The translations under genes were made by a program, and so were the position numbers. From Ancistrus triradiatus (Eukaryota > Chordata > Actinopteri > Siluriformes > Loricariidae): 64,000 nt of DNA. Under the pieces are notes generated by a model. The model was not told where the DNA came from, did no database searches, and saw only the letters and a program-made list of their open reading frames with translations. Position 1 is the first letter of the stretch. Each line of letters starts with the position of its first letter. The stretch covers positions 84,945 through 148,944 of the forward strand of contig JAJAGP010000941.1 in the NCBI GenBank assembly GCA_025084515.1, in the 5' to 3' direction. This document shows, piece by piece, positions 32,040-64,000 of the stretch.

Positions 32040-32840
32040 ACTGACTGTTCTTCTGAGCTTCTTGCACCTGCCTGCTGGTGCTGCAAAGATTTTCAGTTGG
32101 ATTGAGAGCAGGACTTGTAGGCAGGTTTAAAATAGTCAACTTTTCGTCTTAACCATTCTTTTCTCATTTTTGATGTGTTTTTAGGCTGATATAAACATAA
32201 CACAGGTATGTATTGCCAAAGAACTCTAGTTTTGTTTCCTCTGTCCATTTTCGCAGGATTGTGGTTTGTCTGGGCTTTATGGATGAGTGCCCAGAAGAAA
32301 GCCATTTAATAGAAATAAGAATTTTGAAACCACATTTGGAGTTTGCCAAAGATCAGAAAACTTCTGATAAAATGAACTTCTTGGCCTTGTTGCATAACAC
32401 TATGTATGGCGCAGACAAAACACTGCTCACCATCCTCACTTTGAAGCATGGTAGTTGCAGCACCATGCTCTGTGGATGTGTTTCATCTGCAGGGACTGGG
32501 AAACAAGAGTTGAAGGCAAAACGGACTGAGTTGTATACAGTGCAATCCTCAAAGAAAACAGACCTGTGGCTTGGGCAGAGGTTCACCTTCCAACATGACA
32601 ACAACCCTAACCGCCTAGCAGTAGTGGTTCAAAAGCAAGAACTTCAGAACTTTAGACTTCCCAAAGTCAAAGCCCAGACCTCAATCCGATTGAGAATCTG
32701 TTCACAGGCAGTCTCCAATCAATCTGTCAGAGCTTGAGCGACTTTGTCAGGAAGAATGAGCAAGAAGAAATTTCAGGATCTAAATGTGCAAAGATGAATA
32801 TATCCTAAAAGACTTTCGGCTATAACTGCAGATAAAAGTG
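32040..32840. pseudogene. Rearranged Tc1-like transposase fragments, head to head
   Basis: The minus strand to about 32310 contains MRKEWLRRKVDYF; the + strand from about 32340 contains RFTFQHDNNPNR (second Asp region) and a degenerate SQSPDLNP-type box near 32665. The two halves have opposite polarity, so the element is internally inverted or is two nested copies. Confidence 0.55.
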
Positions 32841-33129
32841 GTCAAGTATTGGTCTAGGGTGGGTTGGTATGATATGAGCAGATATCTTTACGTTTAATAT
32901 TTGTGTCACACAATAAAAATAACATTAAAATTGTTAAGAAATATAATCATTGGCAAACAATAATGCATCCACAGAGAAATGTCGGACTGCTGCAAAACTA
33001 GAGCCTCCTTTCAATTGTACAGTTTTCCCCAATAAAATCACCATTTTGCTCTAATATTGTAATCACTTACGTACATCATCATTACATTGAGACATATAAA
33101 CTTTCATTCGATTCCAACAGGTCCTTCTT

Positions 33130-33800
33130 GGTGAGGTTTTTTTTTTTTTTTGGGTCAATGAATGTATACACTTACTGTACACTAAAGAACACTAATACCT
33201 CCCTATACTATAGTAAGGCCTCCCTTTGCTCTCAAAATAGCCGCAATTTTCTCTGGTATGAATTCCACAAGAAATTTGACATGCTGCTCCATGTTGATAT
33301 GATTGCATCAAGCAATTTCTGCAGATTTTTCAGGTCCACTTTCATGCTGCAAATCTCCCATTCTACCACATCCCAAAGGTGTTCTATTTGGTTCAGTTCC
33401 AATAACTGGGAAAACCACTGAAGAACACTTAACACATTGTCATGTTTATGAAGACATTTGAGACATCTTTTGCTTTATGACATGGTGCATCATCATGCCG
33501 GAAGTAGTTATTAGATGATGGATAAATTGTGGCCATTAAAGGATGCACATCACCAGTAACAATACTTCCACAGGCTGTGGCATCCTAGTGATGATCGATT
33601 GCTATTATCAGGCCAAAAGTGTGCCAAGAAAAACATTATCACATCTTCACCAGCCTGGACTGTTGACACAAGGCAGATTGGGTCCATGGATTCATCGTAT
33701 CATCTGTGTTTCTCTCAGAAGAAATTGAAATTCATCAGACCAGACAATTTTTTTCAGTCTTTAATTGCCCAGGTTTGATGAGCATGTGTCCCAACTTGAT
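33130..33800 (-). pseudogene. Tc1-like transposase fragment
   Basis: The minus strand carries the catalytic end (LNQIEHLWDVVEWEI) at about 33380 and the IVWSDEFQFLLRE-type region near 33735. It belongs to the family whose helix-turn-helix is at 1640-1930. A matching terminal stretch, ACTTTATTAGGTACACTTCC, lies at about 33993. Confidence 0.7.
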
Positions 33801-34199
33801 CTGCTGTTGTTGCCCATCCAATAAAAAAAAAAATCACATTTTAACTAATACTTTTCATAGTCAGGATTGGGGGTGTTGTGGTGGTCGTGAGGCCATGTCC
33901 CTGTGGTGATGAGCTACTGTCTTGGGCTCCAGTTCTCTTGAGATTCAGTTCACAGACAGATGCCCTGACATTTTCCTTTACACTTACCGATTACTTTATT
34001 AGGTACACTTCCTTGTGTCTACACTCATTGTCCTTTTCATCAGTTCCACTTTGTAGTTCTACAATTACAGACTGTAGTCCATCTGTTTCTTTACTTTATT
34101 AGTTGCCTATACTCTGTTCTCTAATGTTAGGTCCCCCCCAGGACCAAGTGGGGGTCCAGGCTGGGGCCAGTGTCAATGTTAATTACTTACTACTTAAAT

Positions 34200-34475
34200 G
34201 TGCATTGCAGGCATTAAGAGTATTCATTAATTAACTCACTTCTCATTTAAAGCCTGTGGTCAAAGAGGCACTGTTCCCCCAGAACCACCCCTGGCGGGAT
34301 GAGCACACATCAGGTACTATTTGGGTGGTGGATCATTCTCAGCAATGCAGTGGAGGTGTGTTAGTGTGTGTTGTGCTGGTATGAGTGGATCAGACACAGT
34401 GCTGCTGGAGTTTTACATCTCATTTTCACTGCTGGACTCCAAATGGTCCACCGACCAAAATAAATGTCCAAAAAA
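34200..34475. repeat. Dispersed fold-back repeat fragment
   Basis: GGTGGATCATTCTCAGCAAT, GTGTTAGTGTGTGTTGTGCT and GAGTGGATCAGACACAGTGC match a repeat text common in ostariophysan fish DNA, as I recall it. Only one arm is present. Confidence 0.5.
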
Positions 34476-34520
34476 TGGTTTTGTAACCTTTTCTGGCCTG
34501 TCTTCAGCAGTCTCCAGCAA

Positions 34521-34672
34521 ACTGTGTTAGCCTAGCAGGTAAGGTACTGGACTATGGACAAGAATGTCGAGGGTTCAAATCCCACTTAACCCACAATTGC
34601 TTGATGTAAGATTGTATCAATTGTAAGTCGCTCTGGATAAGGGCGTCTGCTAAATCCTGTAAATGTAAAACG
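34521..34672 (+). repeat. L2-tailed SINE
   Basis: Head TGTTAGCCTAGCAGGTAAGG, B-box GGTTCAAATCCC, tail GTCGCTCTGGATAAGGGCGT. The middle third is deleted. Confidence 0.8.
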
Positions 34673-34679
34673 TAAATCA

Positions 34680-35042
34680 TTTTTCGTGTCATGATAGACT
34701 TCCACAAGTTGTCTGAACATTGATAGATTCCGATCCTTTAAATACCACAGGGAGCCCACTCACAGCTGACTGTCATGCCATTGAATGAAAACACTGGATT
34801 ATTCACTTTCATATTTTATCTGCTAATCCTAGATTTTCACAAACTGTTACAACTCACATATATTGTAATATTAAATAATTTCCCTCAATAATTAAATAAT
34901 CAAGCATAATGTTTTTTGTCTTATTTGTGTAATTGGGTTCTCTTCAACTTTTTAGATTTGTGTTAACATTTGGTGATATTTTAGGTCCTACTTATGTAGA
35001 AACAGAGACAATTCTAAAGAATTCACAAACTTTCGAAGCACC
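34680..35042 (-). mobile_element. Tc1-like element, main family, 5' part only
   Basis: The minus-strand terminal and N-terminal region ends at CACAAACTTTCGAAGCACCA near 35042. A further piece (TGAGATTCAGTTCACAGACA) lies at 33940, so the element seems to have been split by later insertions. Confidence 0.65.
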
Positions 35043-35269
35043 ACTACAAATCTAAACACGGTAGCAGTTTGAATGGTCATGCTATCCCTGATTAGGCTAC
35101 TTAGTAAAGGGCCAGGTGGGCCTACTTGAGGCATTTAAAAGTGGTTGTGTCTTTTTCTCTGGAAGCAGGTTTCCGTACAAAGCTTGGGTTTCTGAACGGG
35201 AAACAGCTTACAAGTTAACACTAGCACAAAAGTAGCTTTTCCAAGCAGTCCAGTCCTTATAATATGTAA

Positions 35270-35627
35270 TGGCGGTCTTAACGTCGTGGGTAACCTGCGC
35301 AGTTACATTAGCGACAGTAAGACCCAGCGGATCTCGCAGTCGGCCTGCCGCACTCACTCACTGTGATGCTCTCAGTGACGAGCTTACTCACATAAATAGG
35401 AGCAGTTACGCTCAACTCTAACGGTTTACATTTATATTGGTGGCTTCTACATAAACCAAAACATTAAGATGTGCGTGTAAACAGCGCCGGGGAGTGTTGT
35501 AACCCGTCTGTTTTCTGTACCGCACCGCAGGTAGGCAGGCAGCTCTCCGTCTACTGAAGCCACTGAATTGCTCAGTGTAGCACCGCAGGTGAAGACTGAT
35601 CACCGGACACAGGCGGAAAAGCTTGAG
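35270..35627 (+). promoter_or_regulatory. Candidate camk4 promoter and 5' UTR, CpG-enriched
   Basis: This stretch holds roughly 25 CpG dinucleotides in about 350 bases, far more than the surrounding AT-rich DNA, and ends at the start codon. That fits a CpG-type promoter and first-exon UTR. A TGACG half-site lies near 35376. No TATA box is convincing. The transcription start cannot be placed from sequence alone. Confidence 0.45.
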
Positions 35628-58399
<22,772 letters not shown>

Positions 58400-58794
58400 G
58401 TGAGTCTTGTCTGTCAGTCACTGTAAGTGATTTTTTTTCTGGCTTATGAAGATGCATCTAAACAGAACTGACATTCATCACCCATACATCAAGACTGATG
58501 AGTAATTCATGCATCATTCATTTTTCTGCTAAATATATTCATGTTAGTTTATTGTTTTTAATGATCAGTTTTCCCTATTAATGGTGAAAACAGTTGCTCA
58601 GTATGGGTCCTAGTTTTCAAGTTACCCTCATACAGTGTAGAACACAAGATTATTGACTTTCATAGAACATTTTAACAATTAACTGCAAATATGAAATCTT
58701 TCAGTAATCTATCAGAAGTATTTAATTTATTATTCAGCACTTGTGTACAATATTATTAACCAGTCTTCTGGGAGACTCTGTAGGCTACTACATT

Positions 58795-59580
58795 TTATAC
58801 CATGACTCTGGGGATTCCCTCAATTATTAAATCTGAAAAATTCATAATTGCTCTGCTCCAATTCATCCGAAAGGTATTTTATCGGGTTGAGGACTCTGTG
58901 CAGGCCAGTCAAGTTCTTCCAGACAAAACTCCCTCATCCATGTCTTTATGGACCTTGCTTTGTGTTCTGGTGAACAGTCATGTTGGAACAGGAAGGGGCC
59001 ATCCCCAAACTGTTCCCACAAAGTTGGGAGCATGAAATTGTCCAAAATCTCTTGGTATGCTGAAGCATTAAGAGTTTCCTTTCACTGGAACTAAAGGGCC
59101 ATGCCCAACTCCTGAAAAACAACCCACACCATAACCCCACCTCTCCCAAACATTACACTTGGCACAATGCAGTCAGACAAGCACCGTTCTCCTGGCAACC
59201 GCCGAACATCAGATTGCCAGATGGACAAGCGTGGTTCATCACTCCAGAGAACACATCTCCACTGCTCTAGAGTCCGGTGGTGGCGTGCTTTACACAACTG
59301 CATCACCAAGCACGATTTGCATTTTGCTTGGTGATGTAAATCTTGGATGCAGCTGCTCGGCCGTGTATTCCCATTTCATGATTCTCTCTACACAGAGAGC
59401 ACAGTTCTCTCTCTCACTGCACTTCTTGAGCTAATCTGAAGGCCACGTGAAGTTCAGAGGTCTGCAGCGATTGACTCTGCAGAAAGTTGGCGATCTCTGT
59501 GCACTGTCATTTTACATCACTTTGTTATAATACCACTGAAAGTTGACTGTAGTAGTGAGGAAGTTTCTCGACTGGACTTG
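58795..59580 (-). pseudogene. Tc1-like transposase, fifth family
   Basis: The minus strand from about 59309 reads EQWRCVLWSDEPRLSIWQSD (first catalytic Asp), then VMFGRGGVMVWVVFQELGM. A second frame, 59045-58863, carries FLFQHDCSPEHKARSIKTWM (second Asp) and LDWPAQSP. The third acidic box is lost. Two frames and a missing N-terminus show it is dead. Confidence 0.8.
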
Positions 59581-59607
59581 TTGCACAGGTGACATCCTAT
59601 CATTGCC

Positions 59608-59800
59608 ATTTACCCCACTTGGCAGACGCCCTTATCCAGAGCAACTTACAATTGATACAGTTCAAGCAACCCAAGCAGTTGTGAGTTAAGGGTCTTGCTC
59701 AAGGAGCCAACAGTGGCTGCTTGGCAGAGGCAGGATGTGAACCCTGAACCCTCTGGTCCATAGTCTAGTACCTTACCCACTAGGCTACAGACCCTATCAT
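59608..59800 (-). repeat. L2-tailed SINE, reverse copy
   Basis: CTTGGCAGACGCCCTTATCC, GGTCTTGCTCAAGGAGCC and TACCCACTAGGCTACAG are the reverse of tail, middle and head. Confidence 0.85.
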
Positions 59801-60239
59801 GGTACCACACTGGAATTCACTGAGCTCCTGAGCGATCCTTTCTTTCATAAATGTTTGTAGAAGCAGTCTGCATGTCTAGGTGGTTGGGATTGGGATTGGT
59901 TATCTGCATGCAATCCCAATGTTTGGTGTTCAGCCTGGTTGCTGTGAATCTTCCTTCATCAAGCATATTTTGCTACCTCTGGTTTGCTAATCTCAGGTGT
60001 TCAGACATCTGGATCTAGAGCTTGCAAAATAAAGAAATGATGGGGTTAATAAGTCACTGTCACTGACGTTCTTGCCGGCAAACTGAAAGAGCACCAGAAA
60101 TATAGAGCAAGTCCGCATTCACTGTTGGAAGTCTATGTCCAGTTTGAAGGTTTGTGTGGTTGCATTGTCCAGCCTTTAAAGACGGATGGAAGGTTTTTCG
60201 TTGGGCTCCTTGAAATTGGTGGCTGCTTTCTCAAAAAGG
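59801..60239. other. camk4 intron 5, nothing recognised
   Basis: No repeat or coding signal that I can name. Confidence 0.4.
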
Positions 60240-60659
60240 TGTAGAGATTAAAGTGGTGCTTTGTCTGCGAACTGAATATCTAGAGATCATGGGTCATGCA
60301 GCAAGACAGCAACCCACACAAGTTGTTTTACACAAGACTGATTACAGACGAATAAACTTAATGCTTTGGAATCAAAGTCCTGACCCTAATCTAGTAATCT
60401 AGAAATGCTGTGGAAGCACCAACGTCCCAGAGTTGAAGCTGTTCTGTACGGAGGAATGGGCTAAAACTCCTCCAAGCCAGCGTGCAGGACTGATCAACAG
60501 CTACCAGAAATGTTTAGCTGCAGTTATTGCTATGCAGTTATTGCCACTCATATGGAATTTTAGATCATTACCCTCAATAAATAAATAACTAAGTATAATA
60601 TTTTTATCATTTGTTGAAGTGTGTTCTCTTTATCTGCTTCTAGGACTTAAGCACCACTG
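60240..60659 (+). mobile_element. Tc1-like element, main family, 3' part only
   Basis: The + strand keeps the transposase C-terminal text (CGGAGGAATGGGCTAAAACT, CAGGACTGATCAACAGCTAC) and ends GCACCACTG followed by TA. The left end is missing. Confidence 0.75.
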
Positions 60660-61060
60660 TACACCTACCCCGTTCAATCAGATCTCCTCCAGGGGGCCTA
60701 CCCATGATCCTAGCTTAATTATGTAGTTCAGCCTGTGAGTCTTTGAAATGGGTCCAATGAGTATCCCTGAAATCTGTACATTTGCTGGCTTTAACCATAG
60801 CAAAATGTGTTGGAGAATTGCATGTGCTCTCCATCAACCACCTGTGCCTAAAATGAGGCCTTGATCCTGCACTCGTATGTAACTTTAGGACACAATCTAG
60901 CTTTTTGCCTAGTTAGGCAATCAGTTTGAGCATATACGGTACTGATTAGTTAGACCCACAGATTAATTAGACTACACCCAATGTGTTCCTTTAGAGTGCT
61001 GCGAAGGTTTGTCGCTGCCTCAGCTTTAGCAGAAAACTGATTCAGCTGTTTGTATGCTTT

Positions 61061-61330
61061 TCACAATTGGAACATGATCAGAACAGCAGCTCTCGCGTTG
61101 CTTGGTAGATCTGTTAACCTGGCACTACCAGGACCTAATGCTGGGCACTCCATTATGGGCATAGCAACATCCTGGCAGACCCTAATATGAATCCCTGACT
61201 GAAGTCTCTGTACATTTTCCAAATTGTGTGATGCTTGCATTGCTGCATCAACAGGCCTATTGCCAACCACGTTGTCAACTAGCACAGCAGTAATTAATTC
61301 ACTACTTGTGACACTGTAGGCATATCTCAT
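61061..61330 (-). other. Unassigned 89-codon minus-strand frame
   Basis: A frame reading MRYAYSVTSSELITAVLVDN, with later PVDAAMQASHNLE and RVCQDVAMPIMECP, looks more protein-like than most chance frames here. I do not recognise a domain. It lies inside camk4 intron 5 on the opposite strand and is most simply a relic of a mobile element. Confidence 0.3.
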
Positions 61331-61342
61331 TTTGTGCGCTAC

Positions 61343-61357
61343 ATTGCCCCCTGGTGG
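61343..61357 (-). promoter_or_regulatory. Candidate CTCF core motif
   Basis: The minus strand reads CCACCAGGGGGCAAT, which fits 14 of 15 positions of the CTCF core consensus as I remember it. Unproven; such cores also occur inside repeats. Confidence 0.3.
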
Positions 61358-61360
61358 TCA

Positions 61361-63711
61361 GTAACTATAAAAGCATAATGGTGGTTACTAGGGCTGAAAA
61401 AAATACATAATTCTATGTAAGTAAAAGTATCTAATGAATTGAGTACTTTCCATTAAAATGTATTGTTTGGTAATCACTATTGTTTTTGTGTTTCCTGTGT
61501 GAAAAATATTCTGTTGAAACTTACATTGTACACTCATTTCTTTAGTGTCAAATACACGCCAGCACAATGTATAATTGTGCAGTACTAGGTGTTACGTAAC
61601 TTAAATTCACATTTACAGCATTTCTCAGGCATCTGTATCCAGAGTGACTTATGCCAGGATGGGTGACATGGAATCAGTGAAGAATTTGGAAATTGCACAT
61701 GCATTTTGCACATTGTTACAATAATAACATCTGTCTTGGTCTCTGAATGTATATTTTATTTGGACTTTTTAAAATTTGGAATGAAGCAGTCCTGTGTTGG
61801 ATAAGAACTTCACTAAAGTCCAACCAAGAAACCAGGGGACTTGGCAGACATGCCAACCAGAAGATCTTTATTAATGCACGCAAAGAATGATTACAAAGAA
61901 TACTGGTTTGTGCCTGCATTCCAGTCTCACAATGACTTGCACAGCAACTTTGATACAAGGTAATATTTTCCTCTGCCCAGCAGATAAAGAAACTAGATCA
62001 AGGACTTGAGAATCTTTATCAGGCAGTAGCCGTGCAATTGTTATCTCAGAAAACTAATGAGATTTTAGAAAAGACATGTTTTAAACAGTGGAAATTTCCA
62101 TCACACACACATAACGGAGTGACAGTTGGATAAATATTTATCCAAATATACTATAATCCTCGATCTGAAAAAAAACCTACGAAGTGCCAGTGTAATTTAT
62201 TCCCACAAAACAATAATTGCATGTCCAATGCAAAAACTGCGCTTGCTAGGTTAATTCATTAAAATCCGTAAACTTCACCAACAAACAACCTTTCACTTAA
62301 TCATACGTAGATTTAAGACATTAAAACAAGAATAAACTGATCATCTCTTGTCTGGAAGCAAAGAACGCCACAACAACACAACATTAGGCCACATGACCAA
62401 GTTTGTCCGCAGTTCTAGAGCATGCCAAAATAAAGGCCACGTCTTTCGTTGGCTTCCATCTCATCATCAGGAAAGAAATTTTGATGATTAGAGCCCCATG
62501 ATTCTCTTTTATATCCTCCCTGGAGGCATTACGTATCCTTACAATATCGCCTCTTAGACAAAAACCCAGCTAGTGACTCCATATAACTGGTGCAATTTTA
62601 CCTATCAGCCTATCATGAACTGATTTGTTGACAGATATGCAGTATAACCTAGTCTGCCTCCTGACCAGAACAGAAAACAAGTAACATTACTAATTATAAC
62701 ACCAATATATTGCTAATAATTGTGAAACTCATTTACCACCCCTCGTTGCTCACAAACAGCATAACTAGTCTGATACACCTTTGTGTCCATGACCAGGAAA
62801 CATGCTTCATCAACAAAAACAGTGAAAAATGGAGGTTCAGATTGACAGCAATGTGGTTCTCATTCATAAACAAGGCTGGGCTTGTACTTTACTTCAGCAT
62901 CCCGGGAGGTCAAGTCCAGGGGCTATCTAGCCAGACAATCTCATGAGATGCCACTTACACTTCCTTTTACCAATAGCTGGATTGGAGTGTGTGTTGTATG
63001 CAAGATAATCTTGTTGACTCCAATCGTGCGTCCAGTGGCCCAGTATACTGCTAGCAGGTATCTAGTGCAGGCATTCTAGGCTTGTGCTACTGTAGTCATC
63101 ACTCTAGAAGTTTAGCAACTGATCAAGGCTCTCAACAGAACAGCTGATGGTTTCTAGAACAAAAGGACACTCACATAATGGACGTTTTAAAGAAGGAGGT
63201 GTACTCCTGTTTGTGTCCTTGTGGCTGCCAGTGCATTCTGTGAGAATGTTTTCTACTAGGCCCAAAAATGTGATTAAATAACTCACTGAATTTGGCACAG
63301 GCAAATTTTCATTCCCCAGAAATATCAGTTGTGTTTGACAGGGCTTCTTTGGGCTCATCTTCAGGTCCCCTTCTTTCAGTTACAGTAGGTTTTATTACAA
63401 GGTTCTATTACATCCCAGTGTAGGGTTTGGAAAGCCAGAATAGGAAAAGGGCAGAGGGAAAGGGAGAGAAACCAACAATACCCAATAATATAAACAACAC
63501 CAAAGAACACAAAGATATTTACAATGGGTGCTGACATGACCAGTCTGCCCACTGATAACATAATTGACCACATTTGTTTCTAGTGGTTGGATTGTTGCTA
63601 TGGCTACTTCCATTTCTTCTATTTCTACGTTGGATTGTGTAGGAGGTTAGTCTTCACCCAATCTACAATCTATCTGCAATTTTGTTTTTGTTTTTTTGTT
63701 TTTTTTTCCTC
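61361..63711. other. camk4 intron 5, mostly unrecognised
   Basis: Includes a SINE-tail-like piece near 61615-61655 and one arm related to the fold-back repeat at 40934-41239 (about 63424-63480). The exon for the catalytic loop was looked for and not found. Confidence 0.45.
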
Positions 63712-63858
63712 TGAGGGTGGCACAGTGGCTCGTGGGTAGCGCTGTCACCTCACAGCAAGAAGGTTCTGGGTTCAATCCCTGGTGGATAGGTCTGGGTCCT
63801 TCCCTTGTCTGCTTGGGTTTACTCTTCCCACCGTCCAAATACATGCATTAGGTTAATT

Positions 63859-63894
<36 letters not shown>

Positions 63895-63990
63895 TGTGAG
63901 CATGTGTGCCCTACGATGGACTGGTGTCCTGTCTAGTCCTAGTCTTGTCTAGTGGTGTTCCTGCCTGGCGCCCTATGCTGCCAGCTAGGC
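63712..63990 (+). repeat. Second-family SINE with internal (GT)n
   Basis: Head GGTGGCACAGTGGCTCGTGG, B-box GGTTCAATCCC, CCGTCCAAATACATGCATTA segment, then a GT run at about 63860-63892. It is diverged. Confidence 0.75.
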
Positions 63991-64000
63991 ACCAACTCTT

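Overview
This window is vertebrate chromosomal DNA, almost certainly from a teleost fish. It carries small GT-AG exons in long introns, teleost-type tRNA-derived SINEs, many Tc1-like transposons and long GT/AT microsatellites. The SINE and Tc1 sequence types resemble those I associate with otophysan fishes (catfish, characins), but that placement is inference. No bacterial, viral or CRISPR-like system is present, and I found no unknown multigene system.

Two protein-coding genes lie on the + strand in the same orientation. The first is wdr36 (UTP21 homologue, small-subunit processome). Twenty exons are visible from 3552 to the stop codon at 28352. They give 798 codons plus stop, in frame across every junction, and the N-terminal exons lie to the left of the window. 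The second is camk4 (calcium/calmodulin-dependent protein kinase IV). Five exons are visible from the start codon at 35628 to 58399. They cover the N-terminus and the kinase small lobe up to the hinge and helix D, and the catalytic loop and everything after it lie to the right of the window. Human WDR36 and CAMK4 are also neighbours in the same orientation, so this is conserved vertebrate synteny. The wdr36 stop and the camk4 ATG are about 7.3 kb apart. The two proteins act in different processes (nucleolar rRNA processing and calcium signalling), so the arrangement is ancestral linkage rather than a functional operon.

Most of the rest is transposon-derived. (1) One Tc1-like family with ends resembling CAGTGGTGCTTGAAAGTTTG is present in about nine mostly deleted copies. 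(2) Several other Tc1-like families are present, with degraded transposase reading frames. (3) A family with CAGTGGTACCTCGGTTCTCG ends and TA target duplications looks pogo/Tigger-like and has four substantial copies, two of which carry nested LINEs at nearly the same internal position. (4) There are about ten copies or pieces of a tRNA-derived SINE with an L2-type tail, and a second SINE family. (5) There are LINE fragments, fold-back MITEs and microsatellites.

The most notable gene-level observation is a non-canonical GC-AG intron in wdr36. The most notable structural observations are the nested insertions, several of which still show target-site duplications, and a perfect 29-bp-arm hairpin element.
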